Positions 35,734-44,886 of a stretch of DNA of 64,000 bases are shown piece after piece. Numbering within the stretch: position 1 is the first letter of the stretch; each line of letters opens with the position of its first letter. The position numbers were made by a program, and so were the translations under genes. Where the stretch lies: positions 1 to 64,000 of the forward strand of contig CAKRDD010000001.1 in NCBI GenBank assembly GCA_934309345.1, read 5' to 3'. A model generated the notes under the pieces. That model ran no database searches. It saw only the letters and a list, made by a program, of their open reading frames with translations, and was not told the DNA's origin. The DNA comes from an uncultured Mediterraneibacter sp. Its GTDB lineage: Bacteria > Bacillota > Clostridia > Lachnospirales > Lachnospiraceae.

Positions 35734-36629
35734 TAACAGAGAGCAAGTATATGCAGGGAAAGATAATAAAAGGGATTGCCGGATTCTACTACGTGAATGT
35801 AGTAGAATCCGGAATTTTTGAATGTAAAGCAAAAGGTGCCTTTCGAAAAGACGGGATCAAGCCGTTGGTCGGTGATGATGCTGTGATTGAGGTACTTGAT
35901 GAAAAAGAAATGACAGGAAATATCATAGAGATCCTGCCGCGTAAGAATGAGTTGATTCGTCCGGCAGTAGCCAATATTGATCAGGCACTGGTTGTGTTTG
36001 CGGTGACAAAACCGAAACCACATTATAATCTGTTAGATCGTTTTCTTGTCATGATGGAACGAAAAGAGATACCTGTCGTATTATGTTTTAATAAGACGGA
36101 TATTGCCAGTCATCCTGAAATTGCAGAATTGAAAGAAGTTTATACCGGATGCGGATATCCGGTGATCTTTACAAGTGCGAAGGAAGAAGCAAACATCAGT
36201 GAGTTGAAATCACTTTTAAAAGGAAAGACAACTTCGATCGCAGGACCTTCCGGTGTTGGAAAATCATCTCTGATCAATCTTCTGCAGTCTGAAGTGAAGA
36301 TGGAGACAGGCAGCATCAGTAAGAAGATTGACCGTGGAAAACATACAACAAGACATTCCGAACTGATTGTGATCGGAGAAGATTCTTATATTATGGATAC
36401 TCCGGGATTCAGCTCTCTTTACGTTAATGATTTTGAAAAAGAAGATTTAAAATATTATTTTCCGGAATTCACACCGTATGAAGGACAGTGCAAGTTCAAT
36501 GGCTGTGACCACATTCATGAACCCGGATGCGCTGTGAAAGAGGCAGTTGAAGAAGGGAAGATCCATAAGATCAGATATGAAGATTATACGGAGATGTACC
36601 GTGAACTAAAGGAAAGAAAGAGGTATTAA
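35730..36629 (+). CDS. rsgA: Ribosome small-subunit GTPase RsgA
   Basis: Circularly permuted GTPase of 299 residues for late 30S maturation. After an N-terminal OB domain come G4 NKTD near 119, G5 TSAKEE, G1 GPSGVGKSSL near 171 and G3 DTPGFSS near 223, then a zinc site with CKFNGCDHIHEPGC near 255-268. The order G4-G5-G1-G3 is diagnostic. It overlaps prkC by 4 bp (ATGA) and is 4 bp before rpe. Confidence 0.95.
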   Translation: MITESKYMQGKIIKGIAGFYYVNVVESGIFECKAKGAFRKDGIKPLVGDDAVIEVLDEKEMTGNIIEILPRKNELIRPAVANIDQALVVFAVTKPKPHYNLLDRFLVMMERKEIPVVLCFNKTDIASHPEIAELKEVYTGCGYPVIFTSAKEEANISELKSLLKGKTTSIAGPSGVGKSSLINLLQSEVKMETGSISKKIDRGKHTTRHSELIVIGEDSYIMDTPGFSSLYVNDFEKEDLKYYFPEFTPYEGQCKFNGCDHIHEPGCAVKEAVEEGKIHKIRYEDYTEMYRELKERKRY

Positions 36630-36633
36630 GTTT

Positions 36634-37296
36634 ATGAAAAATATTTTAGCACCATCCATTCTCTCAGCAGATTTCAAGATTTTAGGAGAGCAGTTGAAAT
36701 TAACAGAAGAAGCAGGCGCAGAGTATATTCATTTTGATGTGATGGACGGAATGTTTGTTCCAAGCATTTCCTTTGGAATGCCGGTTCTCGCATCGATCAA
36801 GGGCGCAACATCACAGACACTGGATGTTCATCTCATGGTGACAGAACCAATCCGCTATGTGGAAGAATTCGTGAAAGCAGGAGCAGATATCGTTACAGTT
36901 CATTATGAAGCATGTGAAGATCTGCAGGCAACAATTGATAAAATCCATGCAGCGGGAGCTAAAGTGGGAATCTCTATTAAACCAAAGACACCGGTTGATG
37001 TACTGATTCCATATCTGGATCAGGCAGAGATGTTTCTGATCATGTCTGTAGAACCGGGATTTGGCGGACAGGCATTTATCCCTGAATCACTGGAGCGTAT
37101 CAGTGAATTGAGAAACCTTCTGAATGAAAAAGGGCTTACAACGGATATTGAAGTAGACGGTGGAATCTATCACAAAAACGTAGCAGAAGTACTTGCAGCC
37201 GGAGCGAATGTAATGGTCTCAGGTTCAGGTGTTTTTAAAGGCGATATCAAAGACAATACAGTAAAGTTTATGGAGATTTTAAACGGAAATGTGTAA
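36634..37296 (+). CDS. rpe: Ribulose-5-phosphate 3-epimerase
   Basis: TIM-barrel enzyme of 220 residues interconverting ribulose-5-P and xylulose-5-P. It starts with ILAPSILSADF, and shows HFDVMDGMFVP near 32-42 (catalytic Asp and metal His), VDVHLMV near 67 and the second catalytic Asp in VDGGI near 175. It overlaps thiN by 8 bp and ends the cluster's metabolic part. Confidence 0.95.
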   Translation: MKNILAPSILSADFKILGEQLKLTEEAGAEYIHFDVMDGMFVPSISFGMPVLASIKGATSQTLDVHLMVTEPIRYVEEFVKAGADIVTVHYEACEDLQATIDKIHAAGAKVGISIKPKTPVDVLIPYLDQAEMFLIMSVEPGFGGQAFIPESLERISELRNLLNEKGLTTDIEVDGGIYHKNVAEVLAAGANVMVSGSGVFKGDIKDNTVKFMEILNGNV

Positions 37297-37948
37297 GAGA
37301 ACAGTTATTGTGAGCGGGGGAATGCTGGAAGAAGATTTTGTCCTTCCAATCCTTAAGGCAGAAGAGACAGAATTTATTATCGGAGTAGATAAAGGACTCG
37401 CATTTCTTTATGAACATAAGATCAAACCGGATTACATCGTAGGAGATTTTGACAGTGTACCGGAAGAAGTGATCGATTATTATAGGAAAGAAGCAAATGT
37501 ACCGATCCGGGAGTTTAATCCGGTAAAGGATGCGTCTGACACAGAGATTGCACTTCGTATGTGCCTTGGACTCAGAAGAAAAGAAATCTGGATCCTTGGA
37601 GGAACCGGAAATCGTCTGGATCATTTCTGGGCTAATGTCCAGTGCCTGAATATTGCGCTTGAAGCAGGATCTCAGGCGATGATCTTAGACAGCCACAATA
37701 GAATTCGTCTGCTTAATCATGGAATCGCAATTCGCAGAGAAGAAGCTTTCGGAAAGTATTTTTCGGTGTTTCCGTTACAGCTTCCGGTTGAGGATTTCTG
37801 TATCAGCGGTGCAAAATATCCACTGCAGAATCACCTGCTCTCATCAGGAGACAGTTTGTGCGTGAGTAATGAGTTCGCAGAAGGAGAAGATGAAGTGAAG
37901 ATTTCTTTCGTGTTTGGAAAAGTGATTTTGATGGAGACGAGAGATTGA
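37289..37948 (+). CDS. thiN: Thiamine pyrophosphokinase
   Basis: Cytoplasmic enzyme of 219 residues that makes thiamine diphosphate from thiamine and ATP. VGDFDSVP near 52, DASDTEIAL near 82 and GGTGNRLDH near 105 are the substrate-binding motifs of the family. It overlaps rpe by 8 bp. With thiD-cytX at the start of the window it indicates salvage of thiamine and its pyrimidine. A terminator follows. Confidence 0.93.
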   Translation: MCKRTVIVSGGMLEEDFVLPILKAEETEFIIGVDKGLAFLYEHKIKPDYIVGDFDSVPEEVIDYYRKEANVPIREFNPVKDASDTEIALRMCLGLRRKEIWILGGTGNRLDHFWANVQCLNIALEAGSQAMILDSHNRIRLLNHGIAIRREEAFGKYFSVFPLQLPVEDFCISGAKYPLQNHLLSSGDSLCVSNEFAEGEDEVKISFVFGKVILMETRD

Positions 37949-37953
37949 AATTC

Positions 37954-38001
37954 AAGCCCCATTATAGTATAATATTAGATGCTATTTTGGGGCTTCTTTT
38001 T
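37954..38001 (+). terminator. Terminator of the murE-thiN gene cluster
   Basis: AAGCCCC (37954-37960) pairs with GGGGCTT (37989-37995) around an AT-rich loop, followed by CTTTTT. Confidence 0.8.
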
Positions 38002-38089
38002 GTGAAAGAGCCATATAACAGAAAATAAGAGAAATTGACCTTGTGGATTTAGCTTTAGAAATCAAGGCTTTAAGGAGGAAATAGAGAAA

Positions 38090-39187
38090 ATGAAACTTGG
38101 AATTGTTGGATTACCGAACGTAGGAAAAAGTACACTGTTCAATTCACTGACAAAGGCCGGTGCAGAATCTGCAAACTATCCATTCTGTACGATTGACCCG
38201 AATGTCGGTGTCGTAACAGTTCCGGATAAGAGACTGGATGTGCTTGGAGAGATGTATCATACAAAGAAGATCATTCCGGCAGCAATCGAGTTTGTTGATA
38301 TTGCAGGACTTGTAAAGGGAGCATCCAAAGGAGAAGGACTTGGAAACCAGTTCCTTGCCAACATCCGTGAGGTTGATGCGATCGTACATGTTGTAAGATG
38401 CTTTGAGAATACGAATATCGTGCATGTGGACGGAAGCATTGATCCACTGCGTGACATTGAGACAATCAATCTTGAGCTGATCTTCTCTGATCTTGAAGTT
38501 CTTGAAAGAAGAATCTCCAAGACAGTGAAGCTTTCCAGAAATGATAAGACAGCAGCGAAAGAGCTGGATCTTCAGAACCGTCTGAAAGCGCATCTGGAAG
38601 AGAACAAGATGGCGAAGAGCTTCGTGACAGAGGATGAGGATGAGCAGGCATGGCTTGCAGAGTATAATCTTCTGACAGCAAAACCGGTAATTTTTGCAGC
38701 GAATGTATCTGAGGATGATCTTGCAGATGATGGTGTGAACAATGCAGGGGTTCAGGCAGTCCGTGAGTATGCAAAAGAAGAAGACTGCGAGGTATTCGTA
38801 GTATGTGCAGAGATTGAAGAAGAAATTTCTCAGTTAGATGATGATGAAAAATCAATGTTCCTTGAAGATCTTGGACTGGAAGAATCCGGACTTGAGAAGC
38901 TGATCAAGGCAAGCTATCATCTTCTTGGACTGATCAGTTATCTGACAGCAGGTGAGCCGGAAGTTCGTGCATGGACAATCAAGAAGGGAACAAAGGCACC
39001 ACAGGCAGCTGGTAAGATCCATACAGACTTTGAACGTGGATTTATCCGTGCAGAAGTAGTAAGTTATGATGATCTGATGGCATGTGGAACTCATGCGGCA
39101 GCGAAAGAAAAAGGATTAGTCCGTCTGGAAGGAAAAGACTATGTCGTTCAGGATGGAGATATCATGCTGTTCAGATTTAACGTTTAA
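38090..39187 (+). CDS. ychF: Obg-like ATPase YchF
   Basis: P-loop NTPase of 365 residues. GLPNVGKST near 8 is the P-loop; YPFCTIDPNVG near 30 is typical. A coiled-coil segment (about 130-200) and a C-terminal TGS domain complete the family layout. It binds ATP rather than GTP and associates with ribosomes in relatives. AAGGAGGAAA precedes the ATG. Confidence 0.95.
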   Translation: MKLGIVGLPNVGKSTLFNSLTKAGAESANYPFCTIDPNVGVVTVPDKRLDVLGEMYHTKKIIPAAIEFVDIAGLVKGASKGEGLGNQFLANIREVDAIVHVVRCFENTNIVHVDGSIDPLRDIETINLELIFSDLEVLERRISKTVKLSRNDKTAAKELDLQNRLKAHLEENKMAKSFVTEDEDEQAWLAEYNLLTAKPVIFAANVSEDDLADDGVNNAGVQAVREYAKEEDCEVFVVCAEIEEEISQLDDDEKSMFLEDLGLEESGLEKLIKASYHLLGLISYLTAGEPEVRAWTIKKGTKAPQAAGKIHTDFERGFIRAEVVSYDDLMACGTHAAAKEKGLVRLEGKDYVVQDGDIMLFRFNV

Positions 39188-39221
39188 CAGATATAGGGAA
39201 TATGCTTGGAGAGCAGTAAGA

Positions 39222-39261
39222 ACAGAAATCAGGGACAAACAGGTTTGTTCCTGATTTCTGT
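39222..39261 (+). other. 19-bp hairpin between ychF and lgt
   Basis: ACAGAAATCAGGGACAAAC (39222-39240) and GTTTGTTCCTGATTTCTGT (39243-39261) form an almost perfect stem with a 2-base loop centre. No T-run follows on the plus strand, so it is not a standard terminator. Confidence 0.7.
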
Positions 39262-39285
39262 GGATATGAAAGGAAATGACATAAC

Positions 39286-40239
39286 ATGCATTACAATATC
39301 AGCTTCCCTAATTTAGGGATTTATCTGGATCATGTAGGAAAAAGTATCAGCATCTTTGGCTTTTCCATTGCTTACTACGGTATGATCATCGGTGCAGCAA
39401 TTTTGCTTGGATTTCTGATTGCCACAGCGGAAGCAAAAAGAACAGGACAAAATCCGGAAGACTATCTGGATATGGGAATTGTCGGAGTGATCGCAGGAAT
39501 TGCAGGCGCAAGAATCTACTACGTGATTTTCTCCTGGGACTTATATAAAGATAATCTTTTGTCTATCTTTAACCTCAGAGAAGGTGGACTGGCGATTTAT
39601 GGCGGCGTGATCGGAGCAGTGATCGCAGTTTTTGCGATGGCTGCTATTAAGAAAAAATCACCATTTCAGATTTTGGATACAATCGCACTGGCGCTTCTGA
39701 ATGGTCAGATGCTTGGACGTTGGGGGAATTTCTTTAACAGGGAAGCATTTGGAGAATATACGGATTGTCTGTTTGCGATGAGGCTTCCGGTTGATGCAGT
39801 AAGGCCGGGAGATATCACAGAACTTATGCGCGAGAACATGCAGAGAATTGACGGAGTCAGTTATATCCAGGTACATCCGACATTTTTATATGAGTCATTA
39901 TGGTGTGCCGGACTTCTTATCATATTGTTTTTGTATAGGAAGCATAAGAAATATGAAGGTGAACTTTTCCTTATGTACCTGTTTGGCTATGGGGCAGGAC
40001 GTGTATGGATCGAGCGGCTCAGAACGGATCAGCTTGTTCTTCCGGGAATCGGATTTCCGGTGTCAGAACTTCTGGCAGGTTGTCTTGTGATTGTGACAGG
40101 AATTATGCTGATCTATTGCAGAAAGCATTGTAGAAAAAGAAATGAAAAGAAGAAAGTAGATCAGTATGAGCCGGTGCCAACAAAGATCAAAGGGAAAAAA
40201 CCACCGAAGTGGGATGACCGGTTGTTTAAAAACAGATAA
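39286..40239 (+). CDS. lgt: Prolipoprotein diacylglyceryl transferase
   Basis: Membrane enzyme of 317 residues with seven helices that lipidates the lipobox Cys of prolipoproteins, such as the sugar-binding protein at 58449-59546. The signature GRWGNFFNREAFG is near 144-156. The last 45 residues are a Lys/Arg-rich cytoplasmic tail, longer than in many homologues. AAAGGAAATG precedes the ATG at 39286. Confidence 0.95.
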   Translation: MHYNISFPNLGIYLDHVGKSISIFGFSIAYYGMIIGAAILLGFLIATAEAKRTGQNPEDYLDMGIVGVIAGIAGARIYYVIFSWDLYKDNLLSIFNLREGGLAIYGGVIGAVIAVFAMAAIKKKSPFQILDTIALALLNGQMLGRWGNFFNREAFGEYTDCLFAMRLPVDAVRPGDITELMRENMQRIDGVSYIQVHPTFLYESLWCAGLLIILFLYRKHKKYEGELFLMYLFGYGAGRVWIERLRTDQLVLPGIGFPVSELLAGCLVIVTGIMLIYCRKHCRKRNEKKKVDQYEPVPTKIKGKKPPKWDDRLFKNR

Positions 40240-40240
40240 G

Positions 40241-40291
40241 AAAAGATACAAATTTTGATACGTAAACGTATTGAAATTTGTATCTTTTTTT
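40241..40291 (+). terminator. lgt terminator
   Basis: AAAAGATACAAATTT (40241-40255) pairs with AAATTTGTATCTTTT (40274-40288), with an inner ATACG/CGTAT stem, followed by T residues. Confidence 0.9.
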
Positions 40292-40424
40292 ATATTAATT
40301 GAGACGACAAATCCGGTGAGCACAGTAGTGAGCATATATTGAAAAAGAAAACAGAAATATGAGATACTTATAGAAAAGAAATGAACGTATAGTGAAAAGA
40401 AAAATGGAAAGTTGGGAGGAAAAC

Positions 40425-40942
40425 AAATTTAAAATCTGTTTTCTCCAAGGTCGGAAGAAGATCGGCAACTATGATTTTTTCCACAGAATCAGCTTTTGTA
40501 CCTTTTGTTTTAGGTTTTTTAACCTTAGTCTTCAGCGAATGGATATGTGGTGACATATGATCATCATCAGAGTCCCATAAGCGGTTTAAAAATCATAAAA
40601 AGTACCAACACCAGGAGTGTTACCTACTTCAAATCCACTAAGGATAGCATAAAGAGGATTCATTTTAAGTTGAGCAGCCTATTCTGTTAATGAAGTAACT
40701 TTAAAGTCAATGGAAAGAAGGTAAGAACGCTGCATGCAAGAAGGAGTTAGTGGAGCTGGACCGAATTTTGAATATTTATCAGCCATAAAAGTATCGGTAA
40801 AAGATAAATCGAGATTCCAAAACCGCTCAATGATATCCCGGGTGGAACGAGCAAGAGCATTTGGATTAGGATAATATTTACGAAGATTAGTAACAACAAA
40901 GTTTTGGTAGTCAGCATGACTGCCACAATTAACAGGTAACAT
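40425..40942 (-). mobile_element. Decayed transposase fragment (IS remnant)
   Basis: Read on the minus strand from an ATG at 40942, the sequence encodes a transposase-like N-terminus (87 residues, ending SIDFKVTSLTE). It meets an in-frame TAG, continues in the same frame (AAQLKMNPLYAILSGFEVG...FYDF) to a TAA, and after a one-base loss resumes as NRLWDSDDDHMSPHIH through VADLLPTLEKTDF. Two stops/frame breaks and the missing C-terminal part show it is dead. The style is that of DDE transposases common in Lachnospiraceae; the IS family is not assigned. No terminal inverted repeats were identified. The rest of the 830-bp gap between lgt and 41121 shows no gene. Confidence 0.65.
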
Positions 40943-41120
40943 AAAAATCGCCCTCTAGTCAATAAAATGTATTCAATCGGCTTCGCTGCAAATTTTGAGC
41001 GATTTGTCAAGTGTTTTTGGCAAAAAAAGTGGGGGATTTTAATAAAAAGGAATCAGAAAGCCTTGATTTTACTGGGCTGAAGATTCCGAGAGATCATTAA
41101 AACGCTAAGGAGGAAGCCAG

Positions 41121-42938
41121 ATGAAAAAGAAATTATGCGTATTAACATTATCTGCCTGCATGTTATTTAGCCAGTCTGCATGGGCAACGAACAGCGCACA
41201 GACAGATCAGGTGGATGTGCCTGCAAGTCAGGAACAGATTGAGGTTCAGTCAACTAGTTATCCGGTTGGCGAAGACAGTGGAATCACGATTCAGAAGAGA
41301 AATATGGATGATATTATTTTGAACGAAGGTAATTATTATGACAGATATAATCAAAGCATCATTGTAGATAGTAATCACAACATGTGGACAGTCTATCCAA
41401 CAGCAAAGCAGTTGGCTGAAAATGTACAGTATGGTATAGAATATGACGAGAATGATAATTTTATCTATGTAGATATGGAGAATAATCTTTGGGTCAATAA
41501 TAAAAAAATAATTAGTAATGTAGAAGAAGCAGATGAAAATTATGCTTTAGATGCTGATGGTGTGCTCTATTCCAATCATACAGGGGAGAAGATTCTTACA
41601 GAAGTAAAGAGTTGGAAAATTGTATCTGAGAAAAAGGGAGAATATGATTATGAAGAGTTCCTATATGCCTTAAAAGAAGATAATACACTTTGGAAAAAGA
41701 GCGAAACTTCTCAGTTCCAGGAGGTAAAAGACAATGTAAAGCAACTTGCATCTTGGGCTTACCTGGAAGCAGATGGTGCAATAACTGCATTTAATGGTAC
41801 ATGGAATCATGTAGACGAGAAAGGAAGTCGTCTTTTGGATTTTGATGCTGTAGAGGCTTACTATGATACGAATGGAACTTTGAAATATCAGTATTATGGA
41901 AGTTGGACGAAAGATACAAGCAATATTTCAGGTGAAATTGTAGATATTGTAGATGGTGCAGGACAGGCAGCAAATTCTTACTATTTTCTGACAGAGAATG
42001 GAGATGTCTATGTCCCATATAATACGACCCCATTTTTGAAGAATATAGCAGATATCTATGAGTGGCGTACATGGGGAACGGACGGAATTTGTTTTGTCGG
42101 AATAGATGGTTCTTATTATGATCATGCAGGAAACAAACTTGGAGCAGATTCTGTATTAAAAGAAATCAATCCGCTTCAATTAAAAGGAAATGGAGACGGA
42201 ACATATAGCGTAGTAACAGAAGAGGGCACGGAAGTTTTAGATTATGTAGTTGATCTGTGGCGTGGCGGTCTTATGGGTGATTCCTGTGATATTTATGCAT
42301 TAAGAACGGACGGAACGGTATGGGTAGTCGGTAAATATGGCGGAGAAGGAGTAGTAGAAACACCGGAACAGGTTCTTGATCTTACAAAAGGGTCTATTGC
42401 AAAAGACCAGTGGATACATGATAGCAAAGGCTGGTGGTATTCTTATGCAAATGGAGGATACCCGGTAAATAAATGGGAATCTATTAATGGCAGCTGGTAC
42501 TGGTTCGATTCGGAAGGTTATATGGTAACAGGCTGGAACTCGATTGGGGGAACCTGGTATTACATGAATAGTTCGGGAGCAATGATAACAGGTTGGAATT
42601 TAATTGGAGGAACCTGGTATTACATGAATAGTTCGGGAGCAATGATAACAGGTTGGAATTTAATTGGAGGAACCTGGTATTACATGAATGGTTCGGGAGC
42701 AATGGTAACAGGCTGGAATTTAATTGGAGGAACCTGGTATTACATGAATGGTTCGGGAGCAATGGTAACAGGTTGGAATTCGATCGGAGGAAATTGGTAT
42801 TACATGAACAGTTCTGGTGCGATGCAGTCTAATCAATGGATTTCAGGAGTATATTATGTGAAATCTGATGGAAGAATGGCTACATCAGAATGGATCAACG
42901 GATATTATGTAGGAGCAGACGGAGTCTGGAGAGGATAA
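41121..42938 (+). CDS. Secreted protein with cell-wall-binding (choline-binding-like) repeats
   Basis: Protein of 605 residues with a signal peptide (1-23, cleavage after SAWA). Residues about 30-425 have recurring short units ending in phrases such as DNTLWKK, DGTVWVVG and NNLWVNN, reminiscent of a beta-propeller. Residues about 430-600 are 20-residue Trp/Tyr/Gly repeats of GWNxIGGTWYYMNSSGAM type, as in choline- or glucan-binding proteins; these hold it on the envelope. AAGGAGGAAG precedes the ATG. The binding ligand and function are unknown. Confidence 0.8.
   Translation: MKKKLCVLTLSACMLFSQSAWATNSAQTDQVDVPASQEQIEVQSTSYPVGEDSGITIQKRNMDDIILNEGNYYDRYNQSIIVDSNHNMWTVYPTAKQLAENVQYGIEYDENDNFIYVDMENNLWVNNKKIISNVEEADENYALDADGVLYSNHTGEKILTEVKSWKIVSEKKGEYDYEEFLYALKEDNTLWKKSETSQFQEVKDNVKQLASWAYLEADGAITAFNGTWNHVDEKGSRLLDFDAVEAYYDTNGTLKYQYYGSWTKDTSNISGEIVDIVDGAGQAANSYYFLTENGDVYVPYNTTPFLKNIADIYEWRTWGTDGICFVGIDGSYYDHAGNKLGADSVLKEINPLQLKGNGDGTYSVVTEEGTEVLDYVVDLWRGGLMGDSCDIYALRTDGTVWVVGKYGGEGVVETPEQVLDLTKGSIAKDQWIHDSKGWWYSYANGGYPVNKWESINGSWYWFDSEGYMVTGWNSIGGTWYYMNSSGAMITGWNLIGGTWYYMNSSGAMITGWNLIGGTWYYMNGSGAMVTGWNLIGGTWYYMNGSGAMVTGWNSIGGNWYYMNSSGAMQSNQWISGVYYVKSDGRMATSEWINGYYVGADGVWRG
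42531..42830 (+). repeat. Five 60-bp tandem repeats coding the wall-binding units
   Basis: Units start at 42531, 42591, 42651, 42711 and 42771. The middle three differ at only a few positions, so copy number could change by recombination or slippage. The last unit is more diverged. Confidence 0.93.
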
Positions 42939-44483
42939 GAGTCTGTAGAGTGACAAGGGGAAAAGAAAAGTATGAGAAGAGCCGCCCGGGTAAAACCAGG
43001 CGGTTTTTTCAATATGGGTTATCTGGAAGTGTGTGGGGGAAAAACTATTCTTAGAATTTCTTTCCAGTTCGCGAATCGTTTTATGAATCAGATGATCCTG
43101 AATCTCCTTTTCATAATGGTATTCCGAAGCATTCAAAGACTGGAAGAATGTTTCAAAAGCTTCACAAATACTGCTTTCCCGTATGGCAATAAAGGAAATT
43201 TCCAGGTTTTCTCCAACATGGATAATATGAAGAATGCGATGGTTATATAATTCCATAACAATGGAGTTCGGATATACAAAATTTTCCGACAGAATCGAAA
43301 TATCCGTAGTCTCGAGATTGCTGGCAAAGTTTTTCAATCCTTGAAGTCTCATTTCTGGATCAAAAGGTGGAAATAGTACGCTTAACGTTCCACTGCATTG
43401 TCCGGTCGAACAAAAGTTTTTTACAGAATTATATGGTGTAAAAATATGCTGTTTCGAATTACAGAGTTGTTTGACAAATCCCATGTATTCATCAAAAAGA
43501 TCCATGTATTCACCGGCATATTTCTGAGCCATTTCTGCAAATTCCACTGGTGAGAGAAGCTCAGTCTGGCAAAGGCCTCCAAGGGAATACATTTCATTAA
43601 TCTGCGAGGAAGCAGCAAGAGAAGTATAGAGGTGAGTTGCTTCTCTTAAAGAATCTGTGTGCTGGATCAGGAGTGTTGCATGAGCTAATTTATCCAAAAA
43701 TTCATTCATATAATGTTGTACAATCACAGAATCTGAATGAAGTATTCCCTTTTTCAGATCACCAGATAACTGCAGGACATAGTCTGAAGTTATAATATAA
43801 TACGGGAACAAAAGTGCCGATTGTTCATTTGTAGAAAGTGTACTGTAATAATAATACGGCTCATAATCAATTTTATTTGAAAAATATAGCGGAAGAATCT
43901 GGCTCAGAGTCTCCAGATTTTCATATGCAGCAGAATCACTGATATGAAAAGGAATCGACTGCTTTAATGTAATACGTTTTTTGTATTGAGGCGCAAGCAG
44001 ATGTAGATAATGTGAGAGGAGTGTGCAGGTTCCAGGAAGATTCGTGTAGACAGGCGCATTTTCATCTGCGCGAAATGCTTTCTTCAAAATGAATTGAAGT
44101 AATAATTCTGTATCATAAGACTGATTGGATACATTGGATAATAAAACAAGATCTCCCTGATCTGCAATACTGCAGGTGGTCTGATGGTTGCTCTTTTCTA
44201 AATCTGCGAGATGTTTAAAAAGGTGGAGAATGGTTCTCTGACTTTTATAAGCGGATTCTCCCATACTTTCCATTTTATATAATTCCATCAATTCATTTTC
44301 TTTAGATAATGGAATTCTGAGAGCGCGACAAAAAGCGGTAACGAACTCTTGATTTGGAAGTCGTTTTCCGGTTACCATTCGCTGCAGAGAGGTGCGTTCT
44401 AATGATGCTGATAATGAGAGTCTGTAAACGTTAGAACCGTTTGCTGCAAGAAGTTCCTTGCATTTTTCACTGAATTTTGACAT
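42885..44483 (-). CDS. XRE-type regulator with large uncharacterised sensor region; 3' end probably frameshifted
   Basis: As read, 532 residues. The N-terminal 65 residues are helix-turn-helix (NVYRLSLSASLERTSLQRM near 18-36, then a KRLPNQEF turn). The remaining ~420 residues resemble no domain I recognise. The last ~45 codons run through the intergenic terminator and 54 bp into the convergent gene, which is abnormal. A G5A5 tract on the plus strand (43035-43044) lies shortly before; losing one G (one C on the coding strand) would shift to a TAA at 43019-43021, giving about 487 residues ending just before the terminator. Inverted copies of TAAAGAGCAC flank its promoter. Confidence 0.75.
   Translation of the reverse strand: MSKFSEKCKELLAANGSNVYRLSLSASLERTSLQRMVTGKRLPNQEFVTAFCRALRIPLSKENELMELYKMESMGESAYKSQRTILHLFKHLADLEKSNHQTTCSIADQGDLVLLSNVSNQSYDTELLLQFILKKAFRADENAPVYTNLPGTCTLLSHYLHLLAPQYKKRITLKQSIPFHISDSAAYENLETLSQILPLYFSNKIDYEPYYYYSTLSTNEQSALLFPYYIITSDYVLQLSGDLKKGILHSDSVIVQHYMNEFLDKLAHATLLIQHTDSLREATHLYTSLAASSQINEMYSLGGLCQTELLSPVEFAEMAQKYAGEYMDLFDEYMGFVKQLCNSKQHIFTPYNSVKNFCSTGQCSGTLSVLFPPFDPEMRLQGLKNFASNLETTDISILSENFVYPNSIVMELYNHRILHIIHVGENLEISFIAIRESSICEAFETFFQSLNASEYHYEKEIQDHLIHKTIRELERNSKNSFSPTHFQITHIEKTAWFYPGGSSHTFLFPLSLYRLLSSPDSVCSYIISVDPF
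42981..43010. terminator. Terminator between the convergent wall-binding and XRE-type genes
   Basis: CCGCC-C-GG (from 42982) pairs with CC-A-GGCGG around GTAAAA, followed on the plus strand by TTTTTT; T-rich sequence also follows on the minus strand. Confidence 0.8.
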
Positions 44484-44522
44484 GTTACATTTTCATTCCT
44501 TTTTCTTGATGTGCTTAGAGCT

Positions 44523-44617
44523 GTGCTCTTTATGTGTAATATTAATATAGAAATCAGACACAAGTCAAGGTTAAAGATGGTAAGCTATAATAACTTGCGC
44601 GGCACGCTAAAGAGCAC
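44523..44617. promoter_or_regulatory. Inverted TAAAGAGCAC pair around the XRE-type gene promoter
   Basis: GTGCTCTTTA (44523-44532) and TAAAGAGCAC (44608-44617) are perfect 10-bp inverted copies, 85 bp start to start. Between them on the minus strand is a plausible promoter (TTGACT, then TAATAT after 18 bp). This suggests autoregulation. The remaining part of the 403-bp gap to nifJ contains a possible nifJ promoter ending in TATAAT near 44815. Confidence 0.5.
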
Positions 44618-44886
44618 ATATTGATAGAAAAACGGAAAATTAGTCCAAACTAATGAAAAAGGAAAACAGCCCAGTTCAATTTCTGATTCCTACTGCTTTA
44701 GTCAATATTCCCCAATAACAGCACTGATAACTATTCTCAAAATCACACTCTGTACAAGAAAATATACAAAAGAGGATACTTATAACTCTAGACTTTTGTG
44801 ACTTTTGGAGATATAATAAAACTACATGTGAATTAATTATACTTAACTCAGTGTAAAACCTATGTAACACCCAAGGAGGAATAAAA

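Noticed and set aside
34519..42830. Regular repeats that could suggest CRISPR arrays (34519-34686 and 42531-42830)
   Set aside because: Both are in-frame protein-coding tandem repeats without unique spacers, and no cas genes are present.
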